A stretch of 41,608 bases of DNA from JASMTM01 sp964441735 (GCA_964441735.1 CAYTVB010000015.1:1-41608); one strand, 5' to 3'; numbered from the stretch's first letter, positions 23,107 to 31,841 are shown. A program made the numbers and translations. Notes: generated by a model from the letters alone, not told the origin.

Positions 23107-23925
23107 TTGATTTTAAAAGAACTAGGAAAAACTGGAGAGAAAATTGCTGCAATAGGATTGGGCACATGGAGTATAGGTGGATTTGAAAGTGCTGACAGAT
23201 CAAACGATAAACAGTTAATAAAAATAGTTGAAGAAGCGATTGGTATGGGTTACAAATTGATAGATACAGCAGAGTATTATGCTTCAGGTCATACAGAGGA
23301 AATAGTAGGAGAAGCCATAAAAAACTTCAAGCGTGATAATCTTTTTGTTGTTTCCAAAGTTTGGCCAAACCACCTTTCAAAAACTGAATTGCCAAAAGCT
23401 TTATCAGGTTCATTGAAGAGATTAAACCTGGATTACATCGATTTATATCTAATTCACTGGCCCAGTACCGAAACACCCCTTGATGAAACTATTGAAGCGA
23501 TGATAAAAGTTAAGACTGAAGGATTGGTCAGACACATTGGCGTATCGAACTTTGATATCCATTTATTGAAGAAAGCAGTAAAGATTTCTGATAATCAAAT
23601 AGTTAATAACCAGGTCTTGTTCAATATGGAACAGAGGGAACCTGAACGTGAATTGTTACCCTTTTGCATAGAAAATGGCATCACATTAACTGCATATTCT
23701 CCACTCGAAAGAACAAATCTTTCACCTGAAACAAAAAGAAAGCTAACAGTTGTTGCAAATAATCACAGTTCATCAATTTATCAGATAATGTTAGCATGGC
23801 TTATTAATAAAGAAAGAGTTATAACAATTCCAAAATCAACGAATATCAGGCATCTTAGAGAAAACTTGAATGCAACAAATATCAAACTAAATGAAGATGA
23901 AGTTCAGTTCCTCGATGAAAACTGA
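23107..23925 (+). CDS. Aldo/keto reductase
   Basis: A 272-residue NAD(P)H-dependent oxidoreductase of the (beta/alpha)8 AKR superfamily. The catalytic tetrad is present: D53 and Y58 (LIDTAEYY), K84 (VVSKVW) and H117 (LIHWP). VSNF and the C-terminal IPKST plus following Arg make up the coenzyme site. The substrate is unknown; sugar aldehydes and methylglyoxal-like compounds are common. The start is TTG at 23107, behind the strong GGAGGTGAT. It is a single-gene unit divergent from the HD-GYP gene. Confidence 0.93.
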   Translation: MILKELGKTGEKIAAIGLGTWSIGGFESADRSNDKQLIKIVEEAIGMGYKLIDTAEYYASGHTEEIVGEAIKNFKRDNLFVVSKVWPNHLSKTELPKALSGSLKRLNLDYIDLYLIHWPSTETPLDETIEAMIKVKTEGLVRHIGVSNFDIHLLKKAVKISDNQIVNNQVLFNMEQREPERELLPFCIENGITLTAYSPLERTNLSPETKRKLTVVANNHSSSIYQIMLAWLINKERVITIPKSTNIRHLRENLNATNIKLNEDEVQFLDEN

Positions 23926-23996
23926 CTGAGAATCAAAATATATGTAATTTTTGGTCAAAGATATAGAACTCGCTGATTATAAAATTAAAAAGAAAC

Positions 23997-24689
23997 TCAA
24001 TTACTTAAAGCATACTCAAGAGCTTTTTGTGCATGTAATCTGGTTGTGTCAATGAGCTCAATATCAACGTTATGGTTATCAAGCAATAAAGGAATTTCTG
24101 TGCAACCCATAATTACAGCATTGGCTCCTCTTCCTTTTAGTGAATTGATTATTATTTCAAATTGTTTTTTCCTCTCGGGAAGAAATATTCCCTTTGTAAA
24201 TTCATCAAAAATTGTTTCGTGTATGAACAGTCTGTCTTTTTCTTCTGGTATCATGACTTCGATGCCTGATTTTTCTAAGTTTTTTTGATACAATCCTTTT
24301 TCCATACAGGACTTTGTGCCTATTACTCCGACTTTTTTGTAGTTTTTTTCTGTAATTAGTTGCTTAACCACTTCAGTAATTTCAAAGAGGTATAGATTAC
24401 ATCTTGATTTAATCTTTTCCGTGTATAAATGCATTGTATTTGTCGCAAGTATTAAAAAATCAGCTCCAGCTTTTTCAAGTGATTGTGCTGCCTTAAATAG
24501 ACCTTCTTTAATAGGTTCAGTATTATCCTTTTTCATCCAGTTGATGTATTTTTGAAAACTAACACTATGAATAATTATTTTCGGATAGGATGAATCACCG
24601 TATTTATTTTCATAACTATGTACTATATATTTGTAGTATTCAATAGTAGATTCAGGACTCATACCACCAATAATACCTATGCTCTTCAT
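23997..24689 (-). CDS. Aspartate/glutamate racemase family protein with Thr/Cys active site
   Basis: A 230-residue PLP-independent racemase. IGIIGGMSPEST (4-15) is the family start. The second catalytic cysteine is C196 in GCTEIPLL. At the first catalytic position the usual Cys is replaced by threonine, T83 in LATNTMH. The same Thr/Cys pair is known in the E. coli aspartate/glutamate racemase YgeA/EcL-DER, which works mainly in the L-to-D direction. It may therefore supply D-aspartate or D-glutamate in one direction. It lies 80 bases downstream of proB on the same strand, so it may be read with the glutamate-consuming proAB genes. Confidence 0.88.
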   Translation of the reverse strand: MKSIGIIGGMSPESTIEYYKYIVHSYENKYGDSSYPKIIIHSVSFQKYINWMKKDNTEPIKEGLFKAAQSLEKAGADFLILATNTMHLYTEKIKSRCNLYLFEITEVVKQLITEKNYKKVGVIGTKSCMEKGLYQKNLEKSGIEVMIPEEKDRLFIHETIFDEFTKGIFLPERKKQFEIIINSLKGRGANAVIMGCTEIPLLLDNHNVDIELIDTTRLHAQKALEYALSN

Positions 24690-24768
24690 TTTTTAGTCCC
24701 CTCTATATATTTTTTTTAGAACATAATATTTCATACTAAAAAAGAAATAATTCTCAAGATGAAATACT

Positions 24769-25836
24769 TTATGGAATATTTTTCCAAAAATTATCAGCAT
24801 GTATGAACACCTGTGTACAACTATAACCCAATTTTTCAGAAATTAGACTACTCTGATACCCCATAATTTTTGTAGTTTCTTCGCTTGTGAAATTTGTAAT
24901 TCCTCTTCCGATTATCTCTTTATTAATGCTCAAAACCTCGACAATATCTCCTCTTTCGAAATGTCCTGAACAACTCACTATTCCTACAGGTAATAAACTT
25001 CTAGATTCTCTCAAAGCCTTTTCAGCTCCTTTGTTTACCTCCACCTTTCCTTTTGGCTCTGAAAGGAATCCTATCCATGCCTTTCGAGATTTAAGATTTT
25101 TACTAACAGGAAATTTGGTTCCAATTTTTTCGTTTCTTTTACATCTTAAAATATTGACTACTTCTTTTCCATCAACTATATAACTCAATACACCTGTTGC
25201 TGAAGCAGCCTTTGCAGACCTGATTTTTGTTTTTATACCACCTGTACCCCAACCGTTGCTTTCATACTCTCTCAGTTGTGCTTTATAATCAAATCTATTT
25301 ATTAGTTTTCCATTTTTGTCTAAAACTCCATCTACAGTTGTAAGCAGAAACAAATAATCACTCTGCCATCCTATTGAAAACATTGATGCCAGGATATCAT
25401 TATCTCCAAAAGTAATTTCATCTGTCGATAACGTATCATTCTCATTTACTATGGGAACGAAACTCATTTCTAATAGTCCTATAAGCGTGTTTCTTAAATT
25501 CAGGAATCTTTTCCTATCACTGAAATCATCTCTTGTTATAAGAAGCTGTGCGACTTTTAATTCATACAAATCAAAAATTGTTTCATATATTTTCATTAGT
25601 TGTACCTGTCCTATTGCACACAATGCCTGCTTTACGTAAAGGTCTTCTAACGCTATTTTCGTATTTACAGTTCCATAACCTGCTGCGCGTGCTCCTGAAG
25701 TAACTATAACTAATTTGTTTCCTTCATTACGCAATGTTTTGATAATTCTTGCAAGGTCTGTAATATAAGTTTTATTTATTTTTCCAGTTCCATCAACAAT
25801 CAAATTGCTTCCAACTTTAATGACAATTTTTGACAT
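24769..25836 (-). CDS. proB: Glutamate 5-kinase
   Basis: A 355-residue enzyme phosphorylating the gamma-carboxyl of L-glutamate, the first step of proline synthesis. The amino-acid kinase domain starts KIVIKVGSNLI and includes VTSGARAAGYG, the glutamate-binding NENDTLS and FGDNDILAS segments, and WGTGGIKTKIRSAKAA. The C-terminal about 75 residues form a PUA domain (SLLPVGIVSCSGHFERGDIVEV), as in full-length bacterial ProB. Proline feedback inhibition is typical of the family. Its ATG is 1 base after the proA stop; the gene order is proA-proB. Confidence 0.96.
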   Translation of the reverse strand: MSKIVIKVGSNLIVDGTGKINKTYITDLARIIKTLRNEGNKLVIVTSGARAAGYGTVNTKIALEDLYVKQALCAIGQVQLMKIYETIFDLYELKVAQLLITRDDFSDRKRFLNLRNTLIGLLEMSFVPIVNENDTLSTDEITFGDNDILASMFSIGWQSDYLFLLTTVDGVLDKNGKLINRFDYKAQLREYESNGWGTGGIKTKIRSAKAASATGVLSYIVDGKEVVNILRCKRNEKIGTKFPVSKNLKSRKAWIGFLSEPKGKVEVNKGAEKALRESRSLLPVGIVSCSGHFERGDIVEVLSINKEIIGRGITNFTSEETTKIMGYQSSLISEKLGYSCTQVFIHADNFWKNIP

Positions 25837-25837
25837 A

Positions 25838-27079
25838 TCAATCTCTCACTTCATAATTACCCAATATTACGTATTTATAAGAGGTTAATTCATTCAAGCC
25901 AATTGGTCCTCGAGCATGTAATTTTTGAGTACTTATCCCCATTTCACCACCAAACCCAAATTGACCTCCATCTGTAAAGCGAGTCGAAGAATTAATATAA
26001 ACCACAGCAGAATCAATATAATCTGCGAATTTGTTTGCATTTCTAATATTTTCAGTCAGTATTGCTTCAGAATGACCGCTAGAATAGTTAAAAATATGAG
26101 TTATTGCATCATCAATGCTGTCTACTACTTTTATAGCCAAAATATAGTCCAAATATTCTTCTTCCCAATCATTATTATTTGCAGGAAAAGCTTTAATAAT
26201 TTTACAAGTTCTTTTGCAACCTCTAACTTCTACGTTTTTTTCTATTAAACGCTCAAAAAGCATGGGCAAAAAAACATTCGAGATATTTTTGTGCACCAGA
26301 ACTTTTTCTACTGCATTACAAGTACCCGGTCTTTGAGTTTTTGCGTTATCAATAACCTCAACCGATTTTTCTAAATTTGCGCTTTCATCTACAAATATAT
26401 GGCAATTCCCAACACCAGTTTCTAAAACGGGTACCGTAGAATTTTCTGTAACAAATTTAATTAATGAAGAACCACCTCTTGGAATAATTAAAGAAAGAAA
26501 TTTATTCAAATGAAGCATTTCATCTACCAATAATCTGTTTGAATCTTTTATTATTTCTACTGATTCGACAGGTATAGAAGAATTATTCAGTCCTTCCTTT
26601 ATAGCCTTAACAAGTGCAATATTAGATGTAAGTGCATCGCTTCCTCCACGAAGTAAAACCGAATTTCCAGCTTTCAAAGATAAAATTACTGTATCCACTG
26701 TTACATTGGGTCTTGATTCGTATATAATTCCTATTGCTCCAATTGGAACCCTTATTTTTGATATTCTTAGATCATTAAATTTCCATGATGATATTAAGCT
26801 ACTAACAGGATCATTAAGATTTTTTATTTTATGACACGCTTCTATCATTTCTTCAATTCGTTTCTCATTTAACAATAATCTGTCAATAAGAGATTCCTTC
26901 AATCCCTTCTGTTTTGCTTTCATAACATCCATTTTATTGTTTTTAAGAATTTCATTCTTTCTCTTATAAAGAGTTTTTGCAATTAATGAAAGGGCTTTAT
27001 TCTTTTCTTCTGTATTGGCCAATTTCAATTGTTCACTGGCATCTTTGACTTTTTTCGCTTTTTCAAAAACTTCGGACAT
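25838..27079 (-). CDS. proA: Gamma-glutamyl phosphate reductase
   Basis: A 413-residue member of the aldehyde dehydrogenase superfamily, reducing gamma-glutamyl phosphate with NADPH to glutamate-5-semialdehyde. The catalytic cysteine is C254 in RPGTCNAVEKV. The nucleotide and substrate regions IGIIYESRPNVTVD (116-129) and LETGVGNCHIFVD are conserved, and FGGEMGISTQKLHARGPIG ends the domain. Length matches the family. It probably acts in a complex with ProB, encoded directly downstream, to protect the unstable phosphate intermediate. The third enzyme, ProC, is not in the window. Confidence 0.97.
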   Translation of the reverse strand: MSEVFEKAKKVKDASEQLKLANTEEKNKALSLIAKTLYKRKNEILKNNKMDVMKAKQKGLKESLIDRLLLNEKRIEEMIEACHKIKNLNDPVSSLISSWKFNDLRISKIRVPIGAIGIIYESRPNVTVDTVILSLKAGNSVLLRGGSDALTSNIALVKAIKEGLNNSSIPVESVEIIKDSNRLLVDEMLHLNKFLSLIIPRGGSSLIKFVTENSTVPVLETGVGNCHIFVDESANLEKSVEVIDNAKTQRPGTCNAVEKVLVHKNISNVFLPMLFERLIEKNVEVRGCKRTCKIIKAFPANNNDWEEEYLDYILAIKVVDSIDDAITHIFNYSSGHSEAILTENIRNANKFADYIDSAVVYINSSTRFTDGGQFGFGGEMGISTQKLHARGPIGLNELTSYKYVILGNYEVRD

Positions 27080-27201
27080 GCTCTACACCTCAAAATTTTT
27101 ATTTTATGAATTTTATCATATGAACATAATTAGAACCTAATTCTTAAGAGAAGTAGCACTTTTAAGTCTTTAGTCCAGCATGATATTTCAAAAATGTTCG
27201 G

Positions 27202-27215
27202 GTAACATCTGTTAC
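27202..27215. promoter_or_regulatory. Possible operator dyad upstream of the cupin-flavodiiron genes
   Basis: GTAACA (27202-27207) and TGTTAC (27210-27215) form a perfect dyad with a 2-base centre. It sits between proA and the cupin gene, about 15 bases upstream of a TATTAT box (27232-27237). A repressor or activator site is possible; no regulator is identified. Confidence 0.3.
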
Positions 27216-27281
27216 TTCTTATTCTTACGGGATATTATATGATTTACTTAAGGTGATAATAATTTTGTAGGGAGGGGAATC

Positions 27282-27602
27282 ATGAAGATTACACGATTGA
27301 AAGATGTTAGACCAGTACTCGATATAGATAATATAAAGGGCAGGATTGTATATGACCATGAAGAAGCCCAGGCTGTTGTAATAACTATTGAACCAGGTGG
27401 TGAACTTAAACCACACAAAACACCTGTTGACATTTTTATATATGTAATTGACGGTGAAGGGATCTTTTCAGCAGGTAATGAAAAGGAAAAGTTAAAAAAG
27501 AACGAACTGATGGAAATCTCCAAAACGGTACCACATGGTATTGAAAACAAATCAGATAAAATATTAACTGTTATGGTTCTTAAAGCACCAAAACCCAAAT
27601 AA
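27282..27602 (+). CDS. Small cupin-domain protein
   Basis: A 106-residue single-domain cupin. Partial motif 1 reads as EPGGELKPHKTPVD-FIYVIDGEG with one histidine (KPHKTP); motif 2 contains KTVPHGIEN. Metal-ligand histidines are thus two or three rather than the full set, so it may bind a metal weakly or serve as a sensor. The start ATG follows GGGAGGGG. It lies 13 bases upstream of the flavodiiron gene and is clearly co-transcribed with it, which suggests a role in oxygen or nitric oxide defence (inference). Confidence 0.85.
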   Translation: MKITRLKDVRPVLDIDNIKGRIVYDHEEAQAVVITIEPGGELKPHKTPVDIFIYVIDGEGIFSAGNEKEKLKKNELMEISKTVPHGIENKSDKILTVMVLKAPKPK

Positions 27603-27615
27603 AAGGAGGGATTAT

Positions 27616-28803
27616 ATGGGTATAAAAATTGTGCCTAAAGTAAAATGGGTTGGTAAGGTAGATTGGGAACTTCAAACCTTTCATGGAGAAGATTATTCAA
27701 CACATAGAGGTTCTACGTATAACTCATATTTAATTGAAGACAAACTCAATATATTAATAGACACTGTCTGGGAACCTTATGCCGGAGAATTTATGGCAGA
27801 ACTTGAAAAAGAAATAAATCTGGATGACATCGATATTATAATAGCAAATCATGGAGAAATTGATCACAGCGGTGCTCTTCCACTTCTGATGGAGAGAATA
27901 CCTGAAAAACCAATATATTGTACTGAAAACGCTATAAAGTCGCTTAGAGGGCATTATCATAAAGACTGGAATTTCAAACCTGTTAAGACAGGAGACAAAC
28001 TAAACACTGGTAATCATGAGTTGATATTTATTGAAGCTCCCATGCTTCACTGGCCAGATAGTATGTTTACCTATATGACCGGGACAAATATTTTATTTAG
28101 TAATGACGCTTTTGGTCAGCATTATGCAACAGAATTGCTTTACAATGATCTTGTTGATCAGGCAGAGTTATATCAGGAAGCAATAAAATATTATGCCAAT
28201 ATTTTAACGCCTTTTAGTCCACTGGTTATAAAGAAGATAGAAGAGTTTGCTTCATTGAATTTACCTCTTGATATGATTTGTACAAGTCATGGAGTAATCT
28301 GGCGAGACAATCCCATGCAAATTGTAGAAAAGTATTTAAGCTGGGCGGATAAGTACATCGAAGACCAGATTTCTATTGTTTATGAGACTATGTGGGGTGG
28401 CACAAGAAAAATGGCTGAGGCTATTGCAGAAGGAATAAAAGAAAATTCGGATACTACATTAAAACTCCTCAACGCAGCCAAAACAGACAAAAACGATATC
28501 ATAACTGAAATATTTAAATCAAAAGCAATTCTCGCCGGTTCACCTACTGTGAATAAAGGAATCCTATCTTCCATAGCTGGACTTCTGGAAGAAGTTAAGG
28601 GTTTGGGCTTTAAGGGCAAAAAAGCTGCTGCTTTTGGTACATATGGCTGGAGCGGAGAAAGTGTCAGCAGGCTAGAATCATTCCTTGGTGATGCAGGTTT
28701 CGAAATAGTAGGCGAAGGACTTCTCGAAAAATGGGAACCGGATGAGAATATTCTTGAGAAGTGTAGAAACTTTGGTAAAAATTACACGAATAATATCGGA
28801 TAG
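27616..28803 (+). CDS. Flavodiiron protein (oxygen/NO reductase)
   Basis: A 395-residue FprA-type protein. The N-terminal metallo-beta-lactamase-like domain carries the diiron ligands H79, E81, D83 (with H84) in NHGEIDHSG, then H145 in LHWPD, D164 in SNDAFGQH and the histidine of CTSHGVIW (about 228). The C-terminal flavodoxin domain starts near residue 257 with the FMN-phosphate loop ETMWGGTRKMA. Such enzymes reduce O2 to water or NO to N2O in anaerobes, receiving electrons from rubredoxin. No rubredoxin domain or gene is attached here. It is cytoplasmic, with AAGGAGGG before the ATG. Confidence 0.95.
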   Translation: MGIKIVPKVKWVGKVDWELQTFHGEDYSTHRGSTYNSYLIEDKLNILIDTVWEPYAGEFMAELEKEINLDDIDIIIANHGEIDHSGALPLLMERIPEKPIYCTENAIKSLRGHYHKDWNFKPVKTGDKLNTGNHELIFIEAPMLHWPDSMFTYMTGTNILFSNDAFGQHYATELLYNDLVDQAELYQEAIKYYANILTPFSPLVIKKIEEFASLNLPLDMICTSHGVIWRDNPMQIVEKYLSWADKYIEDQISIVYETMWGGTRKMAEAIAEGIKENSDTTLKLLNAAKTDKNDIITEIFKSKAILAGSPTVNKGILSSIAGLLEEVKGLGFKGKKAAAFGTYGWSGESVSRLESFLGDAGFEIVGEGLLEKWEPDENILEKCRNFGKNYTNNIG

Positions 28804-28818
28804 TCATGTAATTGTTAT

Positions 28819-30327
28819 TTAGTTTGAAAGAACATTAAATACATCAGAATATGCTCTTGTAATATCATCTATGGTACAGCTTCTTGGGTTGGTTTTTGAT
28901 ATCTCAGCAGCTTTACCCATTATAAAAGTACCCAGAGAAGCTGCATCAAACCCCTTCATTTTTTGAGCCATAAGACCACCAATTGTTCCAGAAAGTAAAT
29001 CACCACTACCACCTTTTGCAAGACCTGTATTTCCTGTAATATTCAGCCTAATTTTCTTTGATTTATCACTAATTATTGAAGTAGCACCCTTCAGTATTAA
29101 TGTTGATTGCCAGTTATTTGCACATTCCTTTACCAATTCCAGGTTATTTATAATTTCATTAACTGCTTTATTCGTCAACAATGAAAATTCTCCAGGATGC
29201 GGAGTAAGTACAGTATCGTTAATCCCACTTAGCAGTTCCATGTGTTCCTTTAAGGCAAAAAGTCCATCCGCATCTATAAGAACTTCTAAATTATCATTAC
29301 TTGAAGCCAATTTAAGGAGATCGCGAACGAATTTTACTGTTTCATCTTTTCTTCCAATTCCTGGCCCGATTACCAGTACACCAATATCTTTGATCAAACT
29401 ATCGATTATTTCTATATCATTATAACCAAGATTAGCTCTTCTCGAACTAAAAGCTATAATCTGTGGAAGTTTATTTCTTATAACAGCCTGTGCTTTCTCA
29501 GGTGTGTATGTTAGCACCTTCCCACAACCGGATATAAGAGCTCCTTCAGCTGCCATAAGTGTTGCCCCGGTATAATCTTCACTTCCTCCAACGATTAAAA
29601 CCTTTCCAAAAGAACCTTTATGTTCCCAGGGGTATCTTTCTGGCAGTAGCTCCCTTGCAAGTTCTAAATCAATACATTCATTTGAAGTATTATCTCTGAT
29701 TATCCTTTCTGGAAAACCAATATTCCTGACAACCAATTCTCCTGTATAGTATTTACCAGGTTGCAGGTAATGACCAAACTTTGATAGACCAAAAGTCACC
29801 GTTAGATCAGCAAAAAAAGCAGCATTCTCAACTTTTCCTGTATTGCCATTTACTCCCGAAGAAATATCTATAGCTATCCTTTTACATTTACATCTGTTTA
29901 TTACTGTGAAAGCTTCTTCGATATCTTCAGGTAAACTACCTTTAAATCCTGTTCCAAATAATCCGTCAACTATAACTTCTGAAGTCTTAATATCAGAAAG
30001 AAGATCGTTGTAATTGCTGAAACTTTTAACTGTTCCACCAATCTTTTTGAATAATTCATGATTATGTAAGCAATCTTTTGATTTTGGTTTTTTCCACGCA
30101 TAAACTATAACAGCGTAACCACCGATAAGTAATCTTCTTGCAAGGGCATAACCATCTCCACCGTTATTTCCAGGTCCACATAAAATCAGAATTTTGCCAT
30201 TATAATGTTCTTTTATTACATTCATTACTTCAATTGACGCAGATTCCATTAGGACAAGTGATGGTATTCCCATTTCAATGGTTTCTTTATCTATGTTTTT
30301 CATTTCATCTGGCGACGCTATTAACAT
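28819..30327 (-). CDS. nnr: Bifunctional NAD(P)HX epimerase / ADP-dependent dehydratase
   Basis: A 502-residue fusion that repairs hydrated NAD(P)H. The N-terminal YjeF_N domain (about 1-210) is the epimerase; it contains CGPGNNGGDGYALARRL (about 50-66), where N and D contact the nucleotide. The C-terminal domain (about 215-500) is the ADP-dependent dehydratase of the ribokinase fold, with LTPHPGEFSLL and the catalytic GLAKGGSGDLLSGTIGG. This is the normal bacterial arrangement and length. ATG at 30327 follows an extended -10-like TGATATAAT about 25 bases upstream. It stands alone. Confidence 0.95.
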   Translation of the reverse strand: MLIASPDEMKNIDKETIEMGIPSLVLMESASIEVMNVIKEHYNGKILILCGPGNNGGDGYALARRLLIGGYAVIVYAWKKPKSKDCLHNHELFKKIGGTVKSFSNYNDLLSDIKTSEVIVDGLFGTGFKGSLPEDIEEAFTVINRCKCKRIAIDISSGVNGNTGKVENAAFFADLTVTFGLSKFGHYLQPGKYYTGELVVRNIGFPERIIRDNTSNECIDLELARELLPERYPWEHKGSFGKVLIVGGSEDYTGATLMAAEGALISGCGKVLTYTPEKAQAVIRNKLPQIIAFSSRRANLGYNDIEIIDSLIKDIGVLVIGPGIGRKDETVKFVRDLLKLASSNDNLEVLIDADGLFALKEHMELLSGINDTVLTPHPGEFSLLTNKAVNEIINNLELVKECANNWQSTLILKGATSIISDKSKKIRLNITGNTGLAKGGSGDLLSGTIGGLMAQKMKGFDAASLGTFIMGKAAEISKTNPRSCTIDDITRAYSDVFNVLSN

Positions 30328-30420
30328 ATAAACACCCCATAAAAATTATATCACCAAAATACTTTTGACTTCATTTTAGCCATGAAACATGTATAGATCG
30401 GTATAATCAGACGATAATGA

Positions 30421-30450
30421 TTGACTTTAATTAATGAAAAAGAGTATAGT
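30421..30450 (+). promoter_or_regulatory. Strong sigma-70-type promoter
   Basis: TTGACT (30421-30426), an 18-base spacer and TATAGT (30445-30450). The predicted start is at about 30457, at the first base of the palindrome. It is the clearest vegetative promoter in the window and drives the short unit ending at 30600. Confidence 0.7.
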
Positions 30451-30455
30451 TGAAA

Positions 30456-30473
30456 TGGATGTCCGGACATCCA
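30456..30473. promoter_or_regulatory. Perfect 18-bp palindrome at the predicted transcription start
   Basis: TGGATGTCCGGACATCCA is an exact 18-base palindrome lying 5-22 bases after the -10 box. It could be an operator for a dimeric repressor or, in RNA, a 5' stem. Its GTCCGGA (30461-30467) is also fully complementary to TCCGGAC (30548-30554) in the downstream hairpin, giving an alternative fold. Confidence 0.6.
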
Positions 30474-30496
30474 ATCTTAAACCGGGAGGTGATAGA

Positions 30497-30541
30497 TTGG
30501 TGTATAAAAGCAGTCTAATTGAGGTGATTTTTAAACCTTAG
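30497..30541 (+). CDS. 14-residue leader or micro-peptide
   Basis: GGGAGGTGAT (30484-30493) precedes TTG at 30497 by the normal distance; a GTG follows at 30500. The reading frame is MVYKSSLIEVIFKP and stops at TAG 30539-30541. There is no run of one amino acid's codons, so classical amino-acid attenuation is not evident. Only the quality of the ribosome binding site supports translation. Confidence 0.4.
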   Translation: MVYKSSLIEVIFKP

Positions 30542-30572
30542 TTACCTTCCGGACTTAATTTTAGTCTGGTCA

Positions 30573-30600
30573 GGCCACGACATTTGTCGTGGCCTTTTTT
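30573..30600 (+). terminator. Intrinsic terminator of the short unit
   Basis: GGCCACGACA (30573-30582), a 2-base centre, TGTCGTGGCC (30585-30594), then TTTTTT. The ten-pair GC-rich stem is perfect. Its T-run also contributes the -35 box of the next promoter. Confidence 0.92.
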
Positions 30601-30626
30601 ACTGAAAAAATACCTTTTGTTATAAT
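30598..30626 (+). promoter_or_regulatory. Promoter of the alcohol dehydrogenase gene
   Basis: TTTACT (30598-30603), a 17-base spacer and TATAAT (30621-30626). The predicted start at about 30633 leaves a 30-base leader ending in GAGAGGTGAT before the ATG at 30664. Confidence 0.6.
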
Positions 30627-30663
30627 TTATATTGAATATAATTATTTTATGAGAGGTGATATT

Positions 30664-31827
30664 ATGTACAAAATTAAGTCATTCCTGCCAACAAAACTAA
30701 TTTTTGAAGTTGGAGCTATTAACAAATTACCAGAAGAAGTTGAAAAATTGGGTAATAAGGCAATGATAGTTACAGGGAGGCATAGCACAAAAAAATCCGG
30801 TTTGCTTGAAAGGGTTAAAAAATTACTGAATGATGCAGGTATATTTTCCATTGTTTTTGATAAGGTCATACCAAATCCTTTAAGTACTCATGTCGATGAA
30901 GCAGCAGACATTGCTAAAAGAGAAAATATTGATTTTGTAATTGGCCTTGGCGGAGGAAGCCCCATCGATACTGCTAAATGTGTTGCAGTAGCCTCAGTAA
31001 ATGATGGTGGAATATGGCGATTTGTTGATGTAAACAAAGATGATGTTCCACAAAAAGCTTTACCCATCGTTGCCGTTCCTACAACACATGGCACAGGAAC
31101 TGAAGCTGATCCCTTTGCAGTCATAACAAATCCAGAAACTAAAGAAAAAATTGGTACCGGTTATGATGTTACCTTTCCAACAATATCCATAGTTGACCCT
31201 GAAGTTATGCTAACATTGCCGAAGGATCAAACAGCTTATACATCTATGGATGCTTTTTATCATTCAATAGAAGCGTTTTTAAATAAAAACTCAAACCCTT
31301 ATTCTGACTTACTCGCATTAGATTCTATGAAAAGAGTTATAACAAATCTCCCTGTTGCTTATGAAGATGGTGGAAACATTGAAGCCCGAACAGAACTTAC
31401 ATGGGCAAATACAGAAGCTGGCATGACAGAAACTTTAACTGGTGTTATTGCAAATCACGGGATTGAACATGGATTAAGTGGACATTATCAGGAAATAACA
31501 CATGGCTTGGGGCTTTGTATTACCGGTCCATATCTTTTTGAGCATTTCTTTGATGATGCATATCATAAGCTTGCTATTGTTGGAAGAGAAGTTTTTTCTA
31601 TAAACGAATACGAGGATAAACGTGCTGCTCGATTAATGATTACAAAACTACGTTTTTTCCAGGATCAATTTGATCTAAATAAGAAATTATCAGAAATTGA
31701 TGTGAAAAGAGAAGATTTGAAAAAAATTGCATCAACAGCTTATAGAACAATGAAAGGTGTAGTAGTCGCTTCTCCAGGTAATTTAAATGAAAATGACCTT
31801 CTACAGATTCTTGAAAAATCATATTGA
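30664..31827 (+). CDS. Iron-containing alcohol dehydrogenase
   Basis: A 387-residue group III (Fe-dependent) alcohol dehydrogenase. The NAD(P) site is GLGGGSPIDTAK (around 95-106), and PTTHGTGTEADP lies in the substrate cleft. The metal ligands are the Asp and His of MDAFYHSIEAF and the two histidines of EHGLSGHYQEITHGLGL. The family interconverts alcohols and aldehydes; the particular substrate cannot be deduced. An in-frame start at 30589 lies inside the upstream terminator and is rejected; the ATG at 30664 has GAGAGGTGAT. It is a single-gene unit ending at a bidirectional terminator. Confidence 0.94.
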   Translation: MYKIKSFLPTKLIFEVGAINKLPEEVEKLGNKAMIVTGRHSTKKSGLLERVKKLLNDAGIFSIVFDKVIPNPLSTHVDEAADIAKRENIDFVIGLGGGSPIDTAKCVAVASVNDGGIWRFVDVNKDDVPQKALPIVAVPTTHGTGTEADPFAVITNPETKEKIGTGYDVTFPTISIVDPEVMLTLPKDQTAYTSMDAFYHSIEAFLNKNSNPYSDLLALDSMKRVITNLPVAYEDGGNIEARTELTWANTEAGMTETLTGVIANHGIEHGLSGHYQEITHGLGLCITGPYLFEHFFDDAYHKLAIVGREVFSINEYEDKRAARLMITKLRFFQDQFDLNKKLSEIDVKREDLKKIASTAYRTMKGVVVASPGNLNENDLLQILEKSY

Positions 31828-31841
31828 ACAACTTTTTAGAT

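Larger units (their letters stand above)
30456..30600 (+). ncRNA. Candidate short structured RNA (about 145 nt)
   Basis: The interval is bounded by a good promoter and an intrinsic terminator. It contains the 5' palindrome, a 14-codon mini-ORF with a strong ribosome binding site, a 7-bp hairpin (CCGGACT/AGTCTGG, 30549-30569, one G-U pair) and the terminator. The next gene has its own promoter after the terminator, so this looks like an independent unit, a small or dual-function RNA. An attenuator acting on the alcohol dehydrogenase is the alternative. No known RNA family was recognised. Confidence 0.5.

Noticed and set aside
24727..24775. Inverted repeat ATTTCAT/ATGAAAT between proB and the racemase as a terminator
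   Set aside because: The stem is short and AT-only with a long spacer, so it is unlikely to end transcription; the racemase may be read with proBA.
30589..30663. N-terminal extension of the alcohol dehydrogenase to 30589
   Set aside because: It would begin inside the terminator stem, contains no conserved sequence and lacks a ribosome binding site. The ATG at 30664 has a strong one.
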